A program made the position numbers and the translations under genes. The notes under the pieces are model-generated. The model was not told where the DNA came from. It searched no databases and worked only from the letters and a program-made list of their open reading frames with translations. Below are positions 35,087 through 43,744 of a DNA stretch of 64,000 nt, one piece after another. The stretch comes from Opitutaceae bacterium EW11 (GTDB lineage: Bacteria; Verrucomicrobiota; Verrucomicrobiia; Opitutales; Opitutaceae). The DNA lies in contig QAYY01000002.1 of assembly GCA_003054665.1 (NCBI GenBank), positions 525,816-589,815 of the forward strand, in the 5' to 3' direction. Positions within the stretch are counted from its first letter, which is position 1, and every line of letters begins with the position of its first letter.

Positions 35087-36259
35087 ATGCGCCTACTTAC
35101 ATCGGCCCCATTTGTGAGTACATCCCAAGCTTCAGCAAACAGGCGCGTCCAACGTGATCGATTCCATAGCGTTTTACAGATAGGCGGATGTCTCAGCGTT
35201 ATTTGGTATCATACGGGTGCTCCGGCAGGCTCTGCAGTTTGGAGCGCAGTGGAGCTGTTCTTCGTGCTAGCCGGCTATAACATGTTTCGCGGCCAGCCTA
35301 AGGAAGAGACACTCCTCGCATTCGCTACGAAGCGCTTCCGGCGACTCCTTGCGGGGATTGTGCTTATCTGGCCTGCCGCCTGTTGGCTTGCACTTTGCCG
35401 GCATGGTAACGCGGTCTGGTTTGCAGTACTAGCGCCCTTACAACTTCATAACTTCGTTCCGCTGCGAGGTACCGACTGGCTGGGCGGCGATGTTATCTGG
35501 ATTCCGCTATGGTTCACCGCAGCGTTGTTCCAGCTTCAGGTCGGAACCGCAGCGGCAAGAAAACAGGTCGTTCATGGCGCAGCATGGAAAGTCCTGCTAG
35601 CGCTGATTGTCACGGGGCTGGTGACTCGCATCGCGATCTGGAGATTATTCACATCCGGTGCATCAAGTCTCTCGTTAGGTGAAGCCAGCATCTTGTTCTG
35701 GACTCCCTTCGCTCACGTGGAGGCTATTGGATTCGGCGCGCTGACCGCACTTGGGAAGATCCATCCTGGACGACATTTCGCCGCGATCACTTTCGTCGCA
35801 GTAGCATTCCAGGCTCTCGCATTCCATACGCCGGGTTTCCCCGTCGCATTTCAAACGGGCTTCGCCTTCATCTGGGGTTACCCGCTTTTGGCGCTTTTCT
35901 TCATCGCGCTCGTTGATGTCCAGAACCCACTTGCACGTGCTGTAAGCAGTCTTCGATTGCCAGGTCTGCTTGAGAAACTGATCAGTTGGCTTTCGAAGCT
36001 TACCTTCCTCGCATATGCGATTCACGGTTTCGCTCTGTTCATGCTGTGGAAGCTTTTTAGTATTCCTGGAACAATGCCGTTTGACTGGCCGGTTCGGCGT
36101 ACGCTTTTCGTCGCCAGCCTTTGCGTCGCTTCTAGTTTCGGTGGCGCCGGGATTATCGAGTATTTGTTCGCAAGACGGCGCCTAAGCATCGGCACGACTT
36201 TGATCTCACGTCCGGCTTCATTGCGAGCCGCTGTCCCGCTGGACGCGGACACCGATTAA
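35087..36259 (+). CDS. Acyltransferase-3-like integral membrane protein
   Basis: About 390 residues with roughly ten hydrophobic segments. The opening LQIGGCLSVIWYH, then ELFFVLAGYNMFRG, resembles acyltransferase-3 proteins, which O-acylate sugars or lipids from the cytoplasmic side. The family's Arg-X10-His motif is altered: the His is present, but Gln stands where the Arg belongs. The phrase SKLTFLAYAIHGFALF near the end fits the usual last helices. Base composition is less GC-rich than the neighbours, suggesting separate acquisition. A GTG at 35027 would add 20 residues but sits just behind the terminator, so ATG at 35087 is preferred. Function is uncertain and activity may be changed or lost. 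Confidence 0.65.
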   Translation: MRLLTSAPFVSTSQASANRRVQRDRFHSVLQIGGCLSVIWYHTGAPAGSAVWSAVELFFVLAGYNMFRGQPKEETLLAFATKRFRRLLAGIVLIWPAACWLALCRHGNAVWFAVLAPLQLHNFVPLRGTDWLGGDVIWIPLWFTAALFQLQVGTAAARKQVVHGAAWKVLLALIVTGLVTRIAIWRLFTSGASSLSLGEASILFWTPFAHVEAIGFGALTALGKIHPGRHFAAITFVAVAFQALAFHTPGFPVAFQTGFAFIWGYPLLALFFIALVDVQNPLARAVSSLRLPGLLEKLISWLSKLTFLAYAIHGFALFMLWKLFSIPGTMPFDWPVRRTLFVASLCVASSFGGAGIIEYLFARRRLSIGTTLISRPASLRAAVPLDADTD

Positions 36260-36491
36260 GCCGAGCACCTGTTATCGAGGCTGCAAGAGCCGGACTCATC
36301 ACCATCCCAGGCTGTTATATAGCTCCGCCCCCGCGTCAGAGGACGCCTGCTTGCCACATCGCGAGTATGTTCTTCGCTTTTGTCATCGCGCAGGTGGAGA
36401 GGCCGCAGTGTCACCAGGGTTCTGATACGAAACGCCGTCGCCGCGCAGCGTTAGGATCCGCTCCTTGAGCTTCGCGGCCCGTTCCGGCTGG

Positions 36492-38330
36492 TCAGTGCGG
36501 AGGAGGAGGTTCCTGAATCGTCACCAAACGATCGAGCGGAGGAGCGTCAACATGGCTGGTTTGACCGCTCGGCCAGGTGATCTCGACGTCGGCTGGGGTG
36601 CTCGAACCGAGGCCGATTGTGACAGGCAACTCGGATTGAGAAAGATAGCTGCGCGTGGGCATGACCTGGCGACCGAGAATCTGTGTGCCGAGGCGGACGC
36701 GGATCCAGGCGCCGATGGCATCGCGATTGGATTGCCTGCCGACCAGCTTGAGGCGGAGGAAGTGGTGTTGGAGTTCCTGGTCGTTACGCAGTAGCAGCGG
36801 CGGGCCGTCCACCTGGGTGATGACGACGTCGAGATCGCCATCTCCGTCGATATCGCCGAAAGCGCTTCCGCGTCCCACCAAGGGACGAAAGAGATCTGCG
36901 CCGGCTTTTTCCTGGGGGACCGGTACGAAGCAACCGCCGTCGCGGGAGCCGGCATTCCAGAAGAGCTGCGCGGGTTGCCGGTACGTTTGGCCCTGCTGAA
37001 TGGTGCCGATCTCTTGTTCGAGGTGACCATCGGCTGTGAGTACGTCGAGTCGGCCGTCGAGATCGTAGTCGAAAAAGAACACTCCGAACTTCAGCAGCCG
37101 CCAGCCGGCGGGGCCAATGCCTTCCGTGATCGCCTCATCCTCGAACGTCAGGGGCTTATCCTGCGTGACATAGAGTGCGGTCATTTCCGTGGCGAAATTG
37201 CCGATCGCGACGCCGATGGCCGCGTCGTTGCGGAAACAGGCGGCGTCGATTCCCATCCCGCCACGAGCGCGGCCGTAGCTGTCATATCCAGCGCCGTTGT
37301 CCGCGCCAATCTCGGCGAAGGTGCCGTCCCTTTGGTTGTGGAACACGAAATTCTGTACGCCGTCGTTCGCGACAACGAGGTCGATCCAGCCGTCGCCATC
37401 AAGGTCGATCGGCGCGACACCGAGGGACTTGCCCACAGGGACCTGAGTGGCCGGATTGCGGATTTGGATGCCGGCGGCCGCGGAGACGTCGCGAAAGGTT
37501 CCGTTGCCTTCGTTGTGATAGAGGTAACAGAAAGTGCCGCCGAAATTCAGCGGCTGGCCATAGGTTCGGCCGACGCCGACAAGCGTCGCGCCGACCTCAC
37601 GATCGATCTCCGGCGTCCAACGCACGTAATTGCAGACGAAAAGGTCCAGGCGGCCGTCGCGGTCGTAGTCGACCCACGCGCTGCTGGCACACCAGTCGTG
37701 CCCGGAGCCGCCGACTCCGGCCGCGACCTCGTGGAAATGGGCGCCGTCATCGTTGTGAAAGAGGTGGTTGCCGTTGACCCCGGAAATGAACACGTCGGGC
37801 CGACCGTCGTTGTCGTAGTCGCCGACGGCGACGCCGGTGCCATAGAAGCTGATGTCGAGGCCCGAGCCGCGGGTGACGTTGGTGAAGTGTCCGTGGCCAT
37901 CGTTGTGATAGAGCGCAGCGGTGGGCGCGGAGCGGTCGGCGGCCGCGTGGCCCGGCCAGAACGTGCCGTTGACGAAAAGGAGGTCTTGCGCGCCGTCGCC
38001 GTCGAAATCGAGAAAGGCCACGCCGGCACCCATGGATTCCGGGAGAAGCTTTTCTCCATAGGCGCCGCTTGTATGGACGAAGTCGATACCTGCTGCGGCG
38101 GTGACATCCGTGAAACGCGCGACCGGAACGATCGCCAGGGGGGGCGCCGGTTTCTGCGGCGCGACGAGCGCAGTCACGCGTTCGGCGGGCTTGGGTTTGG
38201 GGCGGTGGAGCAGCCCATAGAGTGCACCGACGGCGGCGACTGCGATCAGCGCAGCGAAAGCCGACCATTTTGCTGCGCGGCCGATGATCGCATCGTCCGC
38301 CTGCGCAAGTTCCTCGGGTTCGTTGCTCAT
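36492..38330 (-). CDS. CRTAC1-family protein (FG-GAP/VCBS repeats plus ASPIC/UnbV domain)
   Basis: A 612-residue protein. One membrane anchor lies at residues about 20-42, followed by FTDVTAAAGIDFVHTSG, the start of the CRTAC1 propeller. At least six calcium-binding repeats of DxDxDGxxD type can be seen (DFDGDGAQD, DYDNDGRPD, DYDRDGRLD, DLDGDGWID, DYDLDGRLD, DIDGDGDLD). The ASPIC/UnbV domain closes the protein (LRLKLVGRQSNRDAIGAWIRVRLG, then ITWPSGQ). It is probably exposed in the periplasm or at the surface. Its ATG overlaps the TGA of the cytochrome gene upstream (38330-38327), so the two proteins are likely made in step and may act together. No catalytic role is known for the family in bacteria. 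Confidence 0.9.
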   Translation of the reverse strand: MSNEPEELAQADDAIIGRAAKWSAFAALIAVAAVGALYGLLHRPKPKPAERVTALVAPQKPAPPLAIVPVARFTDVTAAAGIDFVHTSGAYGEKLLPESMGAGVAFLDFDGDGAQDLLFVNGTFWPGHAAADRSAPTAALYHNDGHGHFTNVTRGSGLDISFYGTGVAVGDYDNDGRPDVFISGVNGNHLFHNDDGAHFHEVAAGVGGSGHDWCASSAWVDYDRDGRLDLFVCNYVRWTPEIDREVGATLVGVGRTYGQPLNFGGTFCYLYHNEGNGTFRDVSAAAGIQIRNPATQVPVGKSLGVAPIDLDGDGWIDLVVANDGVQNFVFHNQRDGTFAEIGADNGAGYDSYGRARGGMGIDAACFRNDAAIGVAIGNFATEMTALYVTQDKPLTFEDEAITEGIGPAGWRLLKFGVFFFDYDLDGRLDVLTADGHLEQEIGTIQQGQTYRQPAQLFWNAGSRDGGCFVPVPQEKAGADLFRPLVGRGSAFGDIDGDGDLDVVITQVDGPPLLLRNDQELQHHFLRLKLVGRQSNRDAIGAWIRVRLGTQILGRQVMPTRSYLSQSELPVTIGLGSSTPADVEITWPSGQTSHVDAPPLDRLVTIQEPPPPH

Positions 38331-41128
38331 GGGGTGCTCGGGGGCGGCAGTTCGGGGGCGCCGAGGCGTTGCAGCGAATAGATGACGATCGCCTCCGCCG
38401 CGTGATCGGCGGCTTTGTCCCGCCGGCGGGCAAGCGCGATGGCGCGATCGGTCGCGTTGTTGTCGACGCGGTAGCGGTTGTAGAGATTCTGGTGCTCGGC
38501 TGCCTTGGCGTCGTCTCCGAGGCGCGTGTGGATGAGAGCGAGGTTGTAGTGGGCGGCGGCGTTTTCCGAATCGAGGGCGAGCACGCGGTCGAACGTGGCT
38601 GCGGCTTCCCGGAGAAACGCCGTCCGGCGTTCGGGTGAACTGCGCTCGGCCTTCGCGCGCTCCATCAGCGTCTGGCCGAGCTCGGTAAGGACGAGGTAAT
38701 CTTTGCTGAAATCGAAATGACGTTCTTCGAGCGCAGAATAGCGGTCGTCGACGATGCTGCGGAAATCCGCGATGGCGCGGTCGAGATTGCCGGCGAGCTT
38801 GTTGGCAGAGCCGTTCAGCCAAGCCAGGGTCCAACGAGGCGCGGGTGGATCGAAGCTGGTGGCGCGCTGGAGGGCGACGATAGCGTCGTCCAGACGACCT
38901 TCCTTGAGATAAACGCGGGCCAGGTTCAGCGGACCGTCAGGGCGGCCGAGCTTCTCGACTTCGGCGAAGGCGGAGGCGGCCTGGATGAGTTCGCCTTTCG
39001 AAGCTCCGCGGTCACCTTCGGAGAGCAGGCCGATGCCGAAATCGTTCCATCGCTGCCAGAGCGGAATGGCCGAGGGTTGGTTTTGGGGCGCGTCTGCAGT
39101 TCCGGTGGAGGCGAGGGGGAAGGAGACGCTGTCCTCGGCAAGGGTGGCGATGGGAAGATTGTTGGCGACGGTGAGCGGGTCGCCGGCCTTGTATGCCGCA
39201 TCGCTGAAGTAATTGACGTAGATCGCGTCGAACTTTCGGTAGCGAAGCGCGACGTGCACGGTGAGGGGCCCCTGGGCGTCTTGGGGGACGGTGAACGCGT
39301 AATGCACGACCTGGCCGGCACCAGGCGGAATCTGGTGATCGTACAGCGGGGTGAAAATATCCTGGGCGTTTCGTCTATCGATGCGCCGGCCTTCGCGGTC
39401 GAGCATGTAGACGTTGAGGAAGTAAGCCCAGGGATCGACCTCGCGGTGGGCGCCCAGGCCGCCGCTGCGCCCGACAACTCGGTCGCCGGCCGTGACGGTC
39501 ACATCGAGCCAGAGTTCGTTGGAATCGACCGTGCCCTGGGTGAGCGGGTGGCCGACCCCAAGGGTGCGCACGACTGTCTCGAAGAGGTAAGTGCGTCCAG
39601 GCACGAGCGCGGGCACCGAGGGTCGGAGCGGAGCAGTCAGCGGCGAGTCGATGGTGCCACCGCTCTTGACGCCGAAGAGATCGACGCGCGCCGCCGTACG
39701 GAGGAAGGCCGTGTTGGTGGCGAGCATCTCTTCATCTTGCTTCAGGGCGGCGATTCCGGTGTTGCCGCCAGGGAAGCGGTGGCTGTGGACGGTGAGCTGC
39801 GGCTCCGCTGTGGGGGGAGCGTTGAGCTTGGCCGCAAAATCGTGCGACGGATAAAGCGGCATGTGGCAATCGGCGCATTTCTGTTTGGCCACCTCCGGGT
39901 GGTAGAAAGCACGAGCGCCGTGACCGGAGACGCCGCTGAGGAGAAACCCGTCGTAGTGGTTCTGGCCGCGCAGGAATTCTTTGTAGTGGTTGAGTGCGTA
40001 CGGCAGGCTGACCTTGTGGCAGGTGGAGCAGAATTCGGCGGTCTTGTGAACGGGTTTGAGGAAAGTGCGCTTGTGCAACTCCGGCTTGGCCTTGACCAGG
40101 ATCTCGTTGATGTAGCGGAGAACCGGATTCGTGCTGGTGGTGAACGGGTATAGCTGCGGCTCTTCGATGGTGTAGTCGGCATTGCCGCGCGTGCTGTTGA
40201 CCTTCGTGATCGAATGGCAGGCGACGCAGGTGAGTCCGGCTTGGCCTGTCGGATCGTTGACGTCGTCGAATTTCGGGTTGTCGAAGGCGCCGCTGAAGAA
40301 CGGCACGACATCGTGGCAGCCGGCGCACCAGCGCGCGGCGTGGACGTTGCCATCGCGCTCGAGGGAGACGCGACGCGTCTCGCGGACGCTGAAGAGATAC
40401 GGCGGGTTGTTGAACGAACTGTAGCGATGGGCGCTGTGCTGCCAGTCGCGGTGAGCGTCCTGGTGGCAGCGCTGGCAGTAGTCGTCGAGCATGAGCTTCT
40501 CGGCGGGGATGAAGTTGCCGGTGGCGGTGCGTGCGAGCGAGGGATCGAAGTATTTGGCGCCTGTCGCTGGCGCGGTGGTGGACCATTTTCGCGGGTCCTG
40601 CGTATGGAGGGCGGTCATCGTGCCGACAAGCACGAGGACGGCCACGGCCCACCGACGGCCGATGCGCCACTTGATCCGGGGACCAGCGAGCCGATGGAGA
40701 ACATAGAGCCAGACGGCGAACAGCGGCGTGACGATGTGGATCCAGTAAATCGGCGAGCGCAGGCGCAGGTCCTTGATCTCAAAGAAACCGAGACGCATGA
40801 GGGCAAGCCCGCTGAGGAGCACCAGGATCGCGATGAAGAATAGCGCGAACCCTACGCGGACGGCGCGGCGGTTGGGGCGGCTCCAAGAATTGCGTGCGTG
40901 GATCACGCCGAAGATGAGCACCGGCAGGATCAGCAGAAGACCGAGCACCAGATGAGCGAGGAACATCATCTGGTAGAAATAGCCCTGGTAGCTAACGCCC
41001 TGGACGTATTCGACGAACGAGATGGATCCGAGGTAGAGGGAGTTGGCGCTCAGGATCGCGAATAGGCCGAAGATGGTGAACAGCACCAAACGGAGGCGCG
41101 GTCCGATAGCGCGGACGTATTTCTGCAT
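38327..41128 (-). CDS. Pentahaem c-type cytochrome with N-terminal membrane domain and C-terminal TPRs
   Basis: A 933-residue protein. About four or five membrane helices in residues 12-205 include His residues in AHLVLGLLLILP and IVTPLFAVWLYVLHRL, which could hold b-type haem. The periplasmic part has five CxxCH motifs: CQRCH, CAGCH, CVACH, CSTCH and CADCH. The C-terminal 250 residues are TPR-like (NLARVYLKEGRLDDAIVALQ and AAAHYNLALIHTRLGDDAKA). This suggests quinol oxidation coupled to periplasmic electron transfer, but the partner is unknown. It is the first gene of a two-gene unit with CRTAC1, joined by an ATGA overlap. The start at 41128 is preferred over 41215 because the domain begins there naturally. 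Confidence 0.88.
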   Translation of the reverse strand: MQKYVRAIGPRLRLVLFTIFGLFAILSANSLYLGSISFVEYVQGVSYQGYFYQMMFLAHLVLGLLLILPVLIFGVIHARNSWSRPNRRAVRVGFALFFIAILVLLSGLALMRLGFFEIKDLRLRSPIYWIHIVTPLFAVWLYVLHRLAGPRIKWRIGRRWAVAVLVLVGTMTALHTQDPRKWSTTAPATGAKYFDPSLARTATGNFIPAEKLMLDDYCQRCHQDAHRDWQHSAHRYSSFNNPPYLFSVRETRRVSLERDGNVHAARWCAGCHDVVPFFSGAFDNPKFDDVNDPTGQAGLTCVACHSITKVNSTRGNADYTIEEPQLYPFTTSTNPVLRYINEILVKAKPELHKRTFLKPVHKTAEFCSTCHKVSLPYALNHYKEFLRGQNHYDGFLLSGVSGHGARAFYHPEVAKQKCADCHMPLYPSHDFAAKLNAPPTAEPQLTVHSHRFPGGNTGIAALKQDEEMLATNTAFLRTAARVDLFGVKSGGTIDSPLTAPLRPSVPALVPGRTYLFETVVRTLGVGHPLTQGTVDSNELWLDVTVTAGDRVVGRSGGLGAHREVDPWAYFLNVYMLDREGRRIDRRNAQDIFTPLYDHQIPPGAGQVVHYAFTVPQDAQGPLTVHVALRYRKFDAIYVNYFSDAAYKAGDPLTVANNLPIATLAEDSVSFPLASTGTADAPQNQPSAIPLWQRWNDFGIGLLSEGDRGASKGELIQAASAFAEVEKLGRPDGPLNLARVYLKEGRLDDAIVALQRATSFDPPAPRWTLAWLNGSANKLAGNLDRAIADFRSIVDDRYSALEERHFDFSKDYLVLTELGQTLMERAKAERSSPERRTAFLREAAATFDRVLALDSENAAAHYNLALIHTRLGDDAKAAEHQNLYNRYRVDNNATDRAIALARRRDKAADHAAEAIVIYSLQRLGAPELPPPSTP

Positions 41129-41308
41129 CGGTATAGGGTAGAGGGGCGGGGGAGACGTCGCCGCTCGCCTGAGGGAGACAACGACCACTGCCAAAACAGA
41201 GGCGGCGAAGGCCAAAGACGTCCCACTACTTTGGCGCTTTCAATCGGTCAGGGGTAGAAAGCGGCTGACGCGGGGTGAGCTGCGCCGGGTTCTCAAGTGA
41301 CCCCGTCT

Positions 41309-41497
41309 CTATGTGCTCGAATTCGTCACCTCGCCACGCAGTCCGCGGTCGTAGTGATGTAGGTCCGCGAGATACCCTTCAACTTGGGCCCGTTCCTCGC
41401 GCGAAATGTGTCTGAGACCCCGCGAAAGCCATTCCAGTGGTTGGCTCCACTCCAGCCGACGAGCCGCTTGGTCGTTCCTGAAAATGGCGAAGGCCGA
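41309..41497 (-). pseudogene. Possible gene remnant next to the initiator tRNA
   Basis: An open frame of 62 codons without ATG or GTG at its upstream end reads as plausible protein (LEWSQPLEWLSRGLRHISREE, then VEGYLADLHHYD). I recognise no family. It runs from a stop overlapping the tRNA terminator hairpin to a TAG. It could be the 3' end of a deleted gene or chance. The rest of 41129-41521 shows only the terminator hairpin. Confidence 0.2.
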
Positions 41498-41519
41498 CTA
41501 CGTTAGGTAATCGGCCTTC
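41481..41519 (-). terminator. Terminator-like hairpin behind initiator tRNA
   Basis: On the minus strand, GAAGGCCGA and TCGGCCTTC form a perfect 9-bp stem with a 13-nt loop, 2 nt after the tRNA CCA end, followed by GCCATTTT. The T run is short and delayed, so termination may be partial. Confidence 0.65.
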
Positions 41520-41521
41520 AT

Positions 41522-41598
<77 letters not shown>

Positions 41599-41844
41599 AC
41601 AATTGGGAGGGCGAGACCTTGGCCCCGGATTCACCTCTGTCAACGACCTTTTTGAACTTTTCCGAAGGTTTCCGTTTTCACGCTTGCCTCGAGGGGACCG
41701 GGTCTCTGTTTTCGACCGCTCTGCTCCGGGCGTTCCTGCGGATTTGACCGCTGGGGTGCTCTGAACAGTCAACCGTAACTTAGACTCTCGATCGCAAGGC
41801 GGCCCATTGGCCGACCTGTGTGTCGCGAAGATACATAGATCAAC

Positions 41845-42738
41845 ATGAACATCACCGTGAAAGACCTGCTCGATGCCGGCGTGCATTTCGGGCACCAGAC
41901 CAAGCGTTGGAATCCCCGCTCGAAGCCGTACGTCTTCGACCACCGCCAGGGCATCACCATCATCGACCTCGGCAAGACGCACGAGATGCTCGCGAAGGCC
42001 TACGCCTTCATCGAGGACACCGTGGCCAATGGCGGAAACGTCCTTTTCGTCGGCACCAAGCGCCAGGCCCAGGATATCATCCGTGAGGCCGCCACCTCCA
42101 CGAACATGCCGTACTGCGTCGATCGCTGGCTCGGCGGCACCCTGACCAATTTCGCGACCGTCAAGAAGTCGATCGCCAAGTACAAGAAGTTCCAGCAGAT
42201 GGAGACCAGCGGCGAACTCGCCAAGCTCTCCTCCAAGGAAGAGTCCGCGATCAAGCGCGAGATGGGCCGCATGCAGCGCAATTTCAGCGGCATCGTCGAG
42301 ATGGCCGAGCTGCCCGCGATCATGTTTGTGGTCGACGCGAATCACGAAGATATCGCGGTCGCCGAAGCCTCCCGCTGCGGCATCCCGTGTGTTGGCCTCG
42401 TGGATACGAATTCCGATCCCACCAAGCTCTCGCACCCGATCCCGGGCAACGACGACGCGGTGAAGTCGATCCGCATCATCGTCGAGACGATCGTCGGCGC
42501 CGTGCAGAGCGGCCTCGCGCAGCGCGAATCGCGCCGCACGAACCGCGCCCAGGCTGACCTGAAGGCCGCCACGGCCGCGGTCGCCGCCGCCGCGGGCGAG
42601 TCCGAGGACGTCGACCTGAGCAAGGTCGAGCTTCCTCCGGAAGTCGCTGCCGTCGTCGAGGGCGAGGGTGAAGCCGTTGCCGCCGCCGCCAAGAAGAAGG
42701 CCGCTCCCCGCAAGAAGGTCGCCGCTCCCAAGAGCTGA
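41845..42738 (+). CDS. rpsB: 30S ribosomal protein S2
   Basis: The 297-residue protein begins with the S2 signature VKDLLDAGVHFGHQTKRWNP and continues through FVGTKRQAQDII, RWLGGTLTNFATVKKSI and DANHEDIAVAEA, ending the conserved core with GIPCVGLVDTNSDP. S2 binds the head-body junction of the 30S subunit near S1. The C-terminal 50 residues are an Ala/Lys/Glu-rich tail (ending KKVAAPKS), longer than the roughly 240-residue E. coli protein; such tails are common in this phylum and are not expected to affect the core. tsf follows after 24 nt, the usual rpsB-tsf order, and both share the terminator behind tsf. Confidence 0.98.
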   Translation: MNITVKDLLDAGVHFGHQTKRWNPRSKPYVFDHRQGITIIDLGKTHEMLAKAYAFIEDTVANGGNVLFVGTKRQAQDIIREAATSTNMPYCVDRWLGGTLTNFATVKKSIAKYKKFQQMETSGELAKLSSKEESAIKREMGRMQRNFSGIVEMAELPAIMFVVDANHEDIAVAEASRCGIPCVGLVDTNSDPTKLSHPIPGNDDAVKSIRIIVETIVGAVQSGLAQRESRRTNRAQADLKAATAAVAAAAGESEDVDLSKVELPPEVAAVVEGEGEAVAAAAKKKAAPRKKVAAPKS

Positions 42739-42762
42739 TCTCCGCACTCCCGTACTTTTCAA

Positions 42763-43356
42763 ATGAGCACTGCCGTCACATCCCAAATGGTCAAGGAGCT
42801 GCGCGAGAAGACTGGCGCCGGCTTGCTTGACTGCCAAAAGGCTCTCACCGAGTCCAAGGGCAACATGGAGGAAGCGATCACGATCCTTCGCAAGAAGGGC
42901 GCTGCCTCCGCGGCCAAGAAGGCTGACCGCGCCACCAAGGAAGGGCTCATCGAGAGCTACATCCACCTCGGCGGCAAAGTCGGCGTGATGATCGAGGTGA
43001 ACTGCGAGACGGACTTCGTGGCCCGCAACGACGATTTCAAGGCGTTCTGCAAAGATCTCTGCCTTCAGATCGCGGCCGCCAGTCCGCTCTATGTCTCCCG
43101 CGACGAGGTTCCGGAAGCGGAACTCGCCAAGGAGCGCGAAATCGCTGCCGCTCAGGTCCAGGGCAAGCCGCCCGCGGCGATCCAGAAGATCGTCGAAGGC
43201 AAGCTGGAGAAGGTCTATTCGACCCTCTGCCTGCTCGACCAGCCGTTCGTCAAGGTCCCGGACAAGACGGTGAAGGACATCCTCACCGAGAAGATCGCGA
43301 AGATCGGCGAGAACATCACGATCCGCCGGTTCGTGCGTTTCCAGCTCGGCGCCTAA
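42763..43356 (+). CDS. tsf: Elongation factor Ts
   Basis: A 197-residue guanine nucleotide exchange factor for EF-Tu. The UBA-like N-terminal domain (MVKELREKTGAGLLDCQKAL) is followed by the exchange motif CETDFVARND at about residues 80-89. The core is the short type seen in Thermus and others, lacking one of the two subdomain repeats of the 283-residue E. coli protein. It forms an operon with rpsB and is followed by a strong terminator. Confidence 0.98.
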   Translation: MSTAVTSQMVKELREKTGAGLLDCQKALTESKGNMEEAITILRKKGAASAAKKADRATKEGLIESYIHLGGKVGVMIEVNCETDFVARNDDFKAFCKDLCLQIAAASPLYVSRDEVPEAELAKEREIAAAQVQGKPPAAIQKIVEGKLEKVYSTLCLLDQPFVKVPDKTVKDILTEKIAKIGENITIRRFVRFQLGA

Positions 43357-43383
43357 GCGCCCGTCTAGATCCAACGTTTTCGA

Positions 43384-43414
43384 AGGCGCCCTCCAACGAG
43401 GGCGCCTTTTTTTT
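43384..43414 (+). terminator. Rho-independent terminator of rpsB-tsf
   Basis: AGGCGCCCTC and GAGGGCGCCT pair perfectly over 10 bp around a CAAC loop, followed by seven further T. It is 27 nt after the tsf stop. Confidence 0.96.
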
Positions 43415-43580
43415 ACCTCAACGCGTACCAAACCAAATACAGGACGTGGGGGGAGGGCGGAAACGAGGGGTCCGCCTCAGAGCCAAGTCGGAGCGCGAAA
43501 AGGAGCTGGTGGAAAGGAGAATGGACCCACTTTCTGCTTTCATTTTGAGGGCGGCTCCCTACGTTTCCGCCTTCCTGCCT

Positions 43581-43671
<91 letters not shown>

Positions 43672-43744
43672 TTAAACTACCTGCAAATCAGCAGGTTAAT
43701 TTTTCGAGGATGCTAGGTTGACCAGACGACATGGGCAACCTGCC

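Noticed and set aside
36420..36491. Protein-like frame after CRTAC1 stop (PERAAKLKERILTL)
   Set aside because: Could be a frameshifted tail, but CRTAC1 ends normally after its ASPIC/UnbV domain; the stretch is too short to support a remnant.
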